From positions 1 to 19,917 of the forward strand of contig CAZXBL010000016.1 in NCBI GenBank assembly GCA_964638875.1: a DNA stretch of 19,917 bases, read 5' to 3'. The stretch is from JALRHH01 sp964638875. GTDB taxonomy: Bacteria; Patescibacteriota; Saccharimonadia; Saccharimonadales; JALRHH01. This document shows positions 1 through 5,224 of this stretch, piece after piece. The position numbers and the translations under genes are program-made. The notes beneath the pieces are model-generated. The model did no database searches. It was not told where the DNA came from and saw only the letters and a program-made list of their open reading frames with translations. Position 1 is the stretch's first letter, and each line of letters opens with the position of its first letter.

Positions 1-1082
1 TTATGTGTCAGTGCTTTTCCTAGATCATGTACAAGTGCTGAATATTTAGAAATTTTGACATTTGCGCCAACTTCTTCGGCGATGATGCCAGCCATGTGAG
101 CCATTTCGGTACTGTGCTTGAGTACATTCTGACCGTAACTTGTTCGATATTTTAACTCACCAAGTAAATGTAAAATTTCTTTTGGAATACCGATGATACC
201 GACTTCACGGGCGGCGTCTTCACCCGCGCGCATTACGTCTTTCTCCACATTCTTTTGTGCCTTTTCAACAACCTCTTCGATGCGTCCTGGGTGGATACGT
301 CCGTCTTTCATAAGTAGCTCGAGTGCCTGGCGGGCAACTTCACGACGGACCGGGTCAAAGCTGCTAAGGATAATCATTCCTGGGGTATCATCAACCATTA
401 TATCGACACCAGTGGCACGCTGCAGCGCCTGTATGTTACGACCCTCTTTACCGATAATGCGACCCTTCATTTCTTCATCAAGAAGTTTGACAGCGCTAAC
501 TGTACGGTCTGCAGTAACTTCGCTTGCCATACGTTCCATAGCTTCGACGATAATGGTACCGGCTTTTTCCTCTGCCAGTTCTTTGGCTTCGTTTTGCAGC
601 TTAGTGATAAGGCCAGTCATGTCATCACGGATATCACGTTCTGTCATTTGCATTAGTTTCTCAGCTGCGTCTGCCTTGGATAGTTTTGCGATTTTTTCGA
701 GCTTATCCTGTTGCTTGCCGCGGATTTCGCGGATTTCGTTCTTTAGTGACTCAACTTCATCTTCTGATTTGCGAAGTGATTGTGCGCGTTTGTCAATGTC
801 GTCGAGTTTTTTATCGAGCGCGACTTCCCGGTCGAGTAGACGCTGTTCAATGTCTTTTAATTCTTTCCGACGGGTTTTTTCAAGCTGGCGGGCTTCCTCG
901 TTAGCTCTATTAACTTCCTCGCGGGCTTCTTCAACCAGCTTGTCTGCTTCTTTTTTAGCTTTTTTTAGTTCTTTTTCTGCTTGATCTTGGGCGCTCCCAA
1001 GCTTACGTTTTGCCGTAGCGGTGCTTGCGCCAAAACCAACAGCAATACCAGCCAACGCCAGTACGAGGGTAATTGGATCCAT
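1..1082 (-). CDS. rny: Ribonuclease Y (5' part, runs off the window)
   Basis: Membrane-anchored endoribonuclease that starts mRNA decay. About 360 codons are visible. A short hydrophobic N-terminal anchor (residues 3-18) leads into a long charged coiled coil (about 25-170). A KH RNA-binding domain follows, with the signature GRIIGKEGRNI near residue 204. The HD domain then begins (about 300 onward) and its His-Asp pair is visible in LVHDLGKALTH just before the window edge. The family is usually about 510-520 residues, so the rest of the HD domain lies outside. The ATG at 1082-1080 is chosen because it gives the typical N-terminus MDPITLVLALAG and has an AGAGG box about 7 bases upstream. The gene is preceded by an unusually long structured non-coding stretch (1083-1418). 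The order coiled coil-KH-HD is diagnostic, so the assignment is firm. Confidence 0.96.
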   Translation of the reverse strand, partial: MDPITLVLALAGIAVGFGASTATAKRKLGSAQDQAEKELKKAKKEADKLVEEAREEVNRANEEARQLEKTRRKELKDIEQRLLDREVALDKKLDDIDKRAQSLRKSEDEVESLKNEIREIRGKQQDKLEKIAKLSKADAAEKLMQMTERDIRDDMTGLITKLQNEAKELAEEKAGTIIVEAMERMASEVTADRTVSAVKLLDEEMKGRIIGKEGRNIQALQRATGVDIMVDDTPGMIILSSFDPVRREVARQALELLMKDGRIHPGRIEEVVEKAQKNVEKDVMRAGEDAAREVGIIGIPKEILHLLGELKYRTSYGQNVLKHSTEMAHMAGIIAEEVGANVKISKYSALVHDLGKALTH

Positions 1083-1106
1083 ATGTGTACCTCTTTTACA
1101 TGGGTA

Positions 1107-1164
1107 CTAAGAACAATTCGGATTGGCAATCACTATCACTTCATTAGCCAGGAAGAGTTCTTAG
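1107..1164 (-). promoter_or_regulatory. Hairpin in the rny 5' leader, just upstream of the RBS
   Basis: A perfect 8-bp inverted repeat (CTAAGAAC at 1157-1164 and GTTCTTAG at 1107-1114, read on the minus strand) encloses a second stem, TGGC(T)AAT with ATTGCCA (1143-1150 and 1124-1130). The nested hairpin ends about 25 bases before the rny start codon and about 10 bases before its AGAGG box. If rny is transcribed from the promoter at 1387-1416, this structure lies in the leader and could affect translation or stability. The pairing is seen in the sequence; the role is inferred. Confidence 0.45.
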
Positions 1165-1169
1165 ATGTT

Positions 1170-1189
1170 CAAAAAATTTTACAAAATTG
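1170..1189 (-). terminator. Weak intrinsic terminator-like hairpin after the structured RNA
   Basis: On the minus strand AATTTT-GT-AAAATT is followed by a short T run. The stem contains no G or C, so termination would be inefficient. If it works, it separates the structured RNA from rny; if not, both share one transcript. Confidence 0.25.
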
Positions 1190-1201
1190 GAAGAAACTGT
1201 T

Positions 1202-1379
1202 GGAGCCCATCCTAGAATACCCTTTCAGCTGCAAACTCTGTCTGCTGTGCCAGCCTGCTGTTTCGCTTCGCTGCGTATCTACGGATATGACTTGTCGCGA
1301 GAACAACAGTCTGACATCAGCAGAACAGTGTTTTCGCAATTGAAAAGTACTCTAGGACGGACTCCGGTCTATCTATCCT
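1202..1379 (-). ncRNA. Long rod-like structured RNA upstream of rny (6S-like RNA or leader; family unknown)
   Basis: Read on the minus strand, 1365-1202 folds into one long imperfect hairpin. The outer stem pairs GGAGTCCGTCCTAGAGTAC (1365-1347) with GTATTCTAGGATGGGCTCC (1220-1202). The pairing continues through TTTTCA/TGAAAG, then CTGT(T)CTGCTG/CAGCAGACAG, then a 15-bp segment (1316-1302 with 1263-1249), ending in a loop region of about 38 bases that can form UAUC-CGUA-GAUA. The imperfect positions in the outer stem and the 15-bp segment are nearly all G-U pairs on the minus strand; on the plus strand they would be A-C mismatches. A promoter lies just upstream (TTGACC, 18 bp, TATTAT). An AT hairpin with a T run (about 1189-1170) could end the transcript. 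Size (about 180-200 nt) and rod shape recall 6S RNA, but I recognise no 6S signature. No signal-recognition-particle tetraloop motif is present. It could also be a cis-acting rny leader. Confidence 0.55.
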
Positions 1380-1386
1380 ATTATTA

Positions 1387-1416
1387 ATAATACGACTGTA
1401 TGGGGTCAGTGGTCAA
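1387..1416 (-). promoter_or_regulatory. Promoter for the structured RNA and possibly rny
   Basis: On the minus strand a -35 box TTGACC (1416-1411, 5 of 6 to consensus) lies 18 bp from a -10 box TATTAT (1392-1387). The start point would be near 1380-1378, about 14 bases before the long hairpin begins. This is one of the best sigma-70-type promoters in the window. Confidence 0.6.
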
Positions 1417-1418
1417 TT

Positions 1419-2354
1419 TTAATCTCGTTGTGTAGCAAAAACTATAACTCGTTTTTCAGTGCCACTGTATTTATTAAGCGTCGTAACGAGATTAAGGCCT
1501 TTTTTGTTTGGGTTAATCGAACTTATCGCTGCACTCATATCAATCTGCCCGCCACTATACTCCTGAATTCTGGCAACAATGTAGGTAAACACCTTGCCGT
1601 CCCCCCGTTCGACGGTGACTTCGTCCCCAGGTTCAAGACTCTGCACTTCTTTAAAAACTCCCGGCTTGCTTGGGCCTGCGAGGTGCCCGTTCAATAAAAC
1701 GGCGCCTTCGCCACCAGGTTTTCCACTGCCATCATACCAGCCAACATCTTCAATACTTTTTGGAGCAATTGGTTCGTTACTGAGGGTAGTGCCTACTTGT
1801 TTTATCCGTGCTGCAACGCCCAATCTAGGAATGCGCAGTACCCGAGGTGCATCTGTTGGGACTATGTGGAGTTGAATGTCAGCTTCTGAGACCTCAATTT
1901 CATCAAGTGTTGATGTCTCTTGTGGGTCTGAGTCAATTGAGTTTACTGGTTGAGGGGCGGGCTTGAAGAGGTCTACATGGAATGGCAAGGCCTCACGGAA
2001 CGACCACAGAACAATTAAGAATGCCCCAACAACAATCACGGCAAGTAGGTACCAAAAAACGTGCTTACCGCGGGCCTTCTTAACTTTTGTCCTCTGCTCC
2101 TTGGCGCGTTCTACCATCTGTCGCCGTAACACTTGTGACCGCTTTGTCCGTGGCAAGGCTGGCTTAGTGGCAGGGTTTCTGGATACCGACGCTTTGAGCT
2201 GAGGTTTTGTGCTTGGCGTACTGGAGTGGGAGCCCATAATCGGTTTAGTTATGTCTGCTCCGGGACGCGGCGCAACTCTGGCTGCAACATAGCGTCGACC
2301 TGGTTCATGCGGGTGATTTTGTGTGTATTTTCTAGGTTCTTCCATGATGTCCAC
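1419..2354 (-). CDS. Sortase-fold membrane protein lacking the catalytic cysteine
   Basis: A basic, Pro/Ser-rich cytoplasmic segment (1-95) precedes one membrane helix (about 98-118), a linker, and a C-terminal sortase domain (about 165-311). Family landmarks are RIPRLGVAARI, GWYDGSGKPGGEG, the catalytic-histidine motif LLNGHLAG, and KRVIVFA with the conserved Arg. The layout resembles the class E/F sortases of monoderms. The expected L-V-T-Cys is L-V-T-Thr (codon ACG), and the whole protein contains no cysteine, so normal transpeptidation is not expected. It may be a non-catalytic sortase-fold protein. The start is GTG at 2354 or ATG at 2345; the latter has GGTGG four to five bases upstream and may be the real one. 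It follows tsaB but has its own promoter (TTGACA, 16 bp, TATAGT). Confidence 0.85.
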   Translation of the reverse strand: MDIMEEPRKYTQNHPHEPGRRYVAARVAPRPGADITKPIMGSHSSTPSTKPQLKASVSRNPATKPALPRTKRSQVLRRQMVERAKEQRTKVKKARGKHVFWYLLAVIVVGAFLIVLWSFREALPFHVDLFKPAPQPVNSIDSDPQETSTLDEIEVSEADIQLHIVPTDAPRVLRIPRLGVAARIKQVGTTLSNEPIAPKSIEDVGWYDGSGKPGGEGAVLLNGHLAGPSKPGVFKEVQSLEPGDEVTVERGDGKVFTYIVARIQEYSGGQIDMSAAISSINPNKKGLNLVTTLNKYSGTEKRVIVFATQRD

Positions 2355-2399
2355 CGGGGTGGAATATCTACAACTGTCACCACCCTCGTTCTATCTCTA

Positions 2400-2427
2400 A
2401 CTATATAGGGCGTAAAACTATTGTCAA
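2400..2427 (-). promoter_or_regulatory. Promoter of the sortase-like gene
   Basis: Perfect -35 TTGACA (2427-2422), 16-bp spacer, -10 TATAGT (2405-2400) on the minus strand. The predicted start point is near 2393, giving a leader of about 40-50 bases that contains two competing stems (see findings). Confidence 0.6.
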
Positions 2428-2441
2428 TTTTTCAATGGACT

Positions 2442-2834
2442 CTACTTCTTTTGGGCAGTGATGCGTACCTCAGCGCCGTAATCAGGCACTACATTGCCGT
2501 TCGATTCACCAGCAGCAAGCTTGGCAAAAGCTGATTCGCGCCAATCGTCGCCAGCCGATCCCACAATTGGCAGGCTATAGCTCATTGCCAAGGCGTTTGC
2601 GACCGACAAACCAATACGAAGCCCAGTGAAACTTCCTGGCCCATGGTAAACAGCGATTGCAGCAATATCCTCGAGTGACTTATCTTGTGAGGCAAACACA
2701 ACACGTAATTTTTTGTGAATGGTTTCGGCGAGCTGGCGGTGTGCCTGCCACTTTTCGTATACGAGTTGTTCTCCGTCCTGGTATAGGCCAATTTCTGACT
2801 CTGGTTTGTCCGTCCTAAGAGTAAGTATTAGCAT
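2442..2834 (-). CDS. tsaB: TsaB-like subunit of the t6A37 tRNA-modification complex, one-lobed short form
   Basis: TsaB pairs with TsaD and TsaE to put threonylcarbamoyl on A37 of ANN-decoding tRNAs. The ASKHA-fold N-terminal lobe is clear, with the family signature GPGSFTGLRIGLS at about residues 65-77. The protein is only 130 residues; typical TsaB is about 200-230, so the second lobe is missing. The reading frame ends cleanly with a short basic tail (ITAQKK) and no sign of frameshift, so this looks like a natural short form rather than a broken gene. It overlaps the end of tsaE by 7 bases and has a strong GGAGG box four bases before its ATG, which supports the start and translational coupling. 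No tsaD lies in this window. Confidence 0.88.
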   Translation of the reverse strand: MLILTLRTDKPESEIGLYQDGEQLVYEKWQAHRQLAETIHKKLRVVFASQDKSLEDIAAIAVYHGPGSFTGLRIGLSVANALAMSYSLPIVGSAGDDWRESAFAKLAAGESNGNVVPDYGAEVRITAQKK

Positions 2835-3286
2835 AGATCCTCCACCAGATAATCCAGGCTGTCGGGGTAAGTAACTATTAGTTCTCTGCTTTCGTCACCA
2901 TTACGCTTGATGTCGATTGTAACTTTGGTTTCTGGTAAAACGTGACCAACCACTCCGCCCCATTCAATTACAAGAACAATATTCGGATCATTCAGCAGAT
3001 CCTCAATTTCATAAGAAGCAAGCCCTGCATTAGGTAAGCGGTAAAAATCAAAGTGGTGGATCTGAAAATCCGATGTTTCGTACACCTTGCTAACGGTAAA
3101 TGTCGGGCTGGAAACAACATCACTGCTGCCTGCGCCTCGTGCCAAACCGCGGGTAAAGGTTGTTTTACCCCCGCCGAGATCACTCACGAGCTCGATTAAC
3201 TCACTCCCGCGTAAATGGGCACCGATTAACTCAGCGATATTTTCCGTTGCTTCAGCGTCTTTAGATATTAGTTTTAGCTGGTTCAT
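2828..3286 (-). CDS. tsaE: TsaE, ATPase of the t6A37 tRNA-modification complex
   Basis: A P-loop ATPase that drives TsaB-TsaD turnover in threonylcarbamoyladenosine synthesis. It shows a Walker A of the TsaE type (DLGGGKTTFTRGLARG, about residues 37-52), then SSPTFTVSKVYE, the HFDFYRL segment and the conserved VIEWGG. Its length (152 residues) is normal. An upstream in-frame GTG (3295) is possible, but the AGGGGG box at about 3300-3295 is correctly spaced only for the ATG at 3286. It is the first gene of a tsaE-tsaB pair with a 7-base overlap. The region upstream (3296-3537) holds hairpins but only a weak promoter candidate. Confidence 0.95.
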   Translation of the reverse strand: MNQLKLISKDAEATENIAELIGAHLRGSELIELVSDLGGGKTTFTRGLARGAGSSDVVSSPTFTVSKVYETSDFQIHHFDFYRLPNAGLASYEIEDLLNDPNIVLVIEWGGVVGHVLPETKVTIDIKRNGDESRELIVTYPDSLDYLVEDLC

Positions 3287-3353
3287 AGTCATCACCCCCT
3301 ATGCTATCCCAGTTAGTCAATTAATCGCAAGCATTAGTATTCTGCTTTGGTGG

Positions 3354-3382
3354 GCTTCAACAACGCAAAGCACTGTTGAAGC
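3354..3382. repeat. Perfect 9-bp inverted repeat with 11-base loop
   Basis: GCTTCAACA (3354-3362) pairs with TGTTGAAGC (3374-3382). It lies 68 bases upstream of tsaE. Its right arm also overlaps a second possible stem, GAAGCT (3378-3383) with AGCTTC (3395-3400), so the two are mutually exclusive. There is no T run, so it is not a classical terminator. Confidence 0.5.
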
Positions 3383-3452
3383 TTGCAGTACTATAGCTTC
3401 TTGCCAAGAACGACTTTAATTTTAGTAGGCTTGTCGTTCTTGGTTTCGGCAT
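3357..3452 (-). CDS. Possible 31-residue leader ORF upstream of tsaE
   Basis: On the minus strand AAGGAG sits about six bases before an ATG at 3452 that opens a 31-codon basic reading frame (starting MPKPRTTS, ending with TGA at 3359-3357). The ribosome-binding site is one of the better ones in the window, but the peptide resembles nothing I know. The ORF spans two strong hairpins. It could be a leader peptide, a small basic protein or chance. Another frame here reads KPTKIKVVLGKKL without a start codon, so coding potential is ambiguous. Confidence 0.2.
   Translation of the reverse strand: MPKPRTTSLLKLKSFLARSYSTASFNSALRC
3404..3443. repeat. Perfect 11-bp inverted repeat with 18-base loop
   Basis: CCAAGAACGAC (3404-3414) and GTCGTTCTTGG (3433-3443) are exact complements. 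The stem is strong enough to fold on either strand. On the plus side only three T follow it, so terminator function is doubtful. Confidence 0.5.
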
Positions 3453-3521
3453 ATAATTCTCCTTGATCAGTCGAATTATCGCAATAAACATGTAAACACG
3501 CTTATTTCTCCGTTCCTCAGC

Positions 3522-3527
3522 TATAAT
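3522..3527 (+). promoter_or_regulatory. -10 box TATAAT of a probably leaderless mRNA
   Basis: A perfect TATAAT ends 10 bases before the ATG at 3538. Initiation about 7 bases after the box leaves only a 3-5-base leader, too short for a ribosome-binding site; none is visible. No good -35 box was found. Confidence 0.55.
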
Positions 3528-3537
3528 AAAATTAGCT

Positions 3538-4062
3538 ATGCTTAAACTGACAAATTCCCTACTCAACCAATCTGTCGTTAGCCTGCGGTCAGGTGGTGTA
3601 GTGGCACATACTGAAAGTGCGATTATCAATCCTGACAACTTAAAAATTGAGGGCTTTTATTGCATCGATTCACGCAGCCGCGAAAAACTCGTGTTGCTGG
3701 TTCAGGATATCCGGGATATCGTTCCGCAAGGTCTTGTGGTGGATGATCACAACGTATTAGTTGCGGCTGAAGACCTGGTTAGACTCAAGCAAGTATTAGA
3801 GTTAGAGTTTGAACTTGTCGGCAAACCAGTACAAACAGTTAAGAAACAAAAACTCGGCAAAGTTAACGATTACGCTGTTGATGACCACTCATTCTATATC
3901 CAGAAACTTTACGTAGAGCGTTCGCTGCTCAAGAGCCTTAGCAATGGGCAGCTGAGTATTGACCGCACCGAAATTGTTGAGGTTACAGATAAAAGGGTAA
4001 TTATCAAGGAATTGCAAAAGCCTGCTCGTTCAGGTGCTGCCGTAACAGCGCCTGCAATTTAG
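3538..4062 (+). CDS. PRC-barrel domain protein
   Basis: A 174-residue soluble protein without signal peptide or membrane segment. It appears to hold two PRC-barrel-like units. The first (about 8-95) starts with SVVSLRSGGVVAHTESAIIN. The second (about 100-160) starts with the typical KLGKVNDYAVDDHSFYIQKL and continues with a strand-rich stretch around VTDKRVIIKEL. PRC barrels occur in RNA-processing (RimM-like), photosynthetic and sporulation proteins; no specific role can be assigned. The gene stands alone on the plus strand between two minus-strand transcription units. It has TATAAT almost next to its ATG, so it is probably translated from a leaderless message. Its stop is one base from the convergent end of the next gene. 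Confidence 0.75.
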   Translation: MLKLTNSLLNQSVVSLRSGGVVAHTESAIINPDNLKIEGFYCIDSRSREKLVLLVQDIRDIVPQGLVVDDHNVLVAAEDLVRLKQVLELEFELVGKPVQTVKKQKLGKVNDYAVDDHSFYIQKLYVERSLLKSLSNGQLSIDRTEIVEVTDKRVIIKELQKPARSGAAVTAPAI

Positions 4063-4063
4063 G

Positions 4064-4492
4064 CTAAAAAAGAGTGCGTTCTTTGTAGCGAAGATACCGG
4101 CGACCAAGTTTATGTGCCAGTGCCTTTTCTTCACGTCGGATCCTGAAAAATTGGAAAAACGTTATTGCAATTACCGGAACGAATAACAGCGGTACCCACA
4201 TGAATATTGCAACACCGAGGAAGGCGAGTGTCGAAAAATAGTAAACGGGGTGCCGAACCTCACCATACAGTCCCGTTGTTACTAGGCGTCCTTCTGCCGG
4301 CGCATCGCCCAGCTGAATCCGGGCTATAATCCACAAGATAGACGATACGAACGTCACCAGCGCGCCAATTATTCTGGGCCAGCTACCGCCCACTAGAAAG
4401 ATTGCCAGAATAAAAAAGGCGAAGATCGTCAACAAGAAAGCGACTGGTACTGCAACTTTAACTTTAGAGAAATGACTGAGGGGTTCGCTCAT
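4064..4492 (-). CDS. Membrane methyltransferase-like protein (isoprenylcysteine/phospholipid methyltransferase fold)
   Basis: A 142-residue integral membrane protein with three to four hydrophobic segments (about 10-35, 39-58 and 85-112). The C-terminal half carries the family pattern GLYGEVRHPVYYFSTLAFLG followed by RREEKALAHKLGRRYLRYKERT. This is the S-adenosylmethionine-binding core shared by isoprenylcysteine carboxyl methyltransferase (PF04140) and phospholipid methyltransferase (PF04191) relatives. The true substrate is unknown. A longer frame opens with TTG at 4516, but TATAAT at 4507-4502 makes a leaderless start at ATG 4492 much more likely. Just upstream lies a perfect 38-bp palindrome that may control it. 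Confidence 0.78.
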   Translation of the reverse strand: MSEPLSHFSKVKVAVPVAFLLTIFAFFILAIFLVGGSWPRIIGALVTFVSSILWIIARIQLGDAPAEGRLVTTGLYGEVRHPVYYFSTLAFLGVAIFMWVPLLFVPVIAITFFQFFRIRREEKALAHKLGRRYLRYKERTLF

Positions 4493-4501
4493 GCTTACTC
4501 G

Positions 4502-4507
4502 ATTATA
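4502..4507 (-). promoter_or_regulatory. -10 box of a leaderless mRNA (methyltransferase-like gene)
   Basis: TATAAT on the minus strand (4507-4502) ends 9 bases before the ATG at 4492. Predicted initiation near 4495 leaves about 3 leader bases. This decides the start codon over the upstream TTG. Confidence 0.55.
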
Positions 4508-4548
4508 ACCCAGCAATCGCTATTCACCAGCCCTACAGAAACACAAAG

Positions 4549-4586
4549 AGTATAAATGAATGACCGATCGGTCATTCATTTATACT
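4549..4586. promoter_or_regulatory. Perfect 38-bp palindrome, operator-like
   Basis: The left half AGTATAAATGAATGACCGA is followed directly by its exact complement, centred between 4567 and 4568, with no mismatch and no spacer. The core TGACC-GATC-GGTCA resembles operators of TetR-family repressors, some of which also carry TGAATGA half-sites. The hexamer TATACT sits at each end, on opposite strands. The site lies between the end of recX and the start of the methyltransferase-like gene, 57 bases upstream of the latter's ATG. No T run follows on either side, so a terminator is less likely. No regulator gene is in the window. Confidence 0.65.
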
Positions 4587-4613
4587 GGTTAACTGCGTGA
4601 AGTTTTATGTTTC

Positions 4614-5224
4614 TTAGGGTCCAGAAAGGACGGTTTTGATGTCGTCGTAGTTGTAACCTTGTCTTGCTAAATACTGCATGAGTTTGATTTTGTCAGGGTA
4701 GCGATGACGTTTTTTATCAACCAGCTCACGTAAAACCTGTCTTTCGTCAGTAACTTCTTTATCATCAGCCAGAACTGTGTCGATGATATCGCGAGGGATG
4801 CGTTTTTGCTGCAGCTCCTGGGAAAGTTTGCGCCGACTGGTCGCTTTCATCAACCGGCGGTTTTCTACCCATCTCTTTGCAAACTGCTCGTCGTTCACGT
4901 AGCCATTCATGCTTAACTTGTTAAGTATTTTTTCGGTGACGACTTGTGGGCATTCTTTTCGTTTTAAATAATCACGCAGTTCCCACTCTGACCTTAATCT
5001 AAAGCTTAACAAGTTAAGTGTTCTGTCGTACCACTTCCCAAACTCAGATTCACCCTGGAATTCTGCCAGTTCGTTCTCTGATATTTCCTGTCCTGAGTGC
5101 AATCCTAGTTTAAATAGTTCTGCCTCGCGTAGAGAAAAAGCATACTTCTCATCTAAATATATTGAATACCGGTCCGCCCGCTTAACTTGCTGCTTTANNN
5201 NNNNNNNATGGCAGTTATTTTCAT
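4614..5224 (-). CDS. recX: RecX, modulator of RecA (spans the N gap)
   Basis: RecX binds RecA filaments and limits their growth. The three-helix repeats are visible: LNLLSFRLRSEWELRDYLKR, then MNGYVNDEQFAKRWVENR, then the C-terminal repeat ending QYLARQGYNYDDIKTVL. The uninterrupted frame begins at an unlikely TTG at 5102. The same frame continues upstream through FSLREAELFKLGL and VKRADRYSIYLDEKYA, a normal RecX N-terminus, into the gap at 5198-5207. Beyond the gap an ATG at 5224 encodes MKITA and overlaps the stop of the preceding gene as ATGA, so it is taken as the start. The frame closes only if the real gap length is 2 modulo 3, so the 10 N are probably a placeholder. It is the third gene of a recA operon. 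Confidence 0.88.
5198..5207. other. Assembly gap of 10 N inside recX
   Basis: Ten undetermined bases. Taken literally, they would put the recX frame out of register with its best start codon, so the true length probably differs. Confidence 0.95.

Noticed and set aside
193..984. Plus-strand 263-codon open frame
   Set aside because: Serine/arginine-rich shadow of the rny coiled coil on the opposite strand; rny has clear KH and HD motifs.
981..1343. Plus-strand 120-codon open frame across the region upstream of rny
   Set aside because: It overlaps the rny start and runs through the long hairpin; no ribosome-binding site or recognisable protein. The G-U pattern supports a minus-strand RNA instead.
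1202..1365. Long inverted repeat as a miniature transposable element
   Set aside because: No target-site duplication seen at the ends, internal arms pair along the whole length, and the differences are of the G-U type expected for an RNA.
1202..1379. Signal recognition particle RNA or tmRNA
   Set aside because: No GGAA-loop domain with AGCAGC flank, no tag-coding frame and no CCA-ending tRNA-like domain.
3453..3638. Upstream extension of the small minus-strand frame (93 codons in total)
   Set aside because: It would overlap the start of the PRC-barrel gene and its promoter; only the shorter ORF from the ATG at 3452 has a ribosome-binding site.
4549..4586. Palindrome as recX terminator
   Set aside because: No spacer loop, AT-rich outer stem and no T run on either side; operator-like core fits better, though not excluded.
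5221..5224. Reassigned TGA codon
   Set aside because: Several genes (the recA-linked unknown, pilM, pilN) end naturally at TGA with overlapping starts, so TGA is a normal stop.
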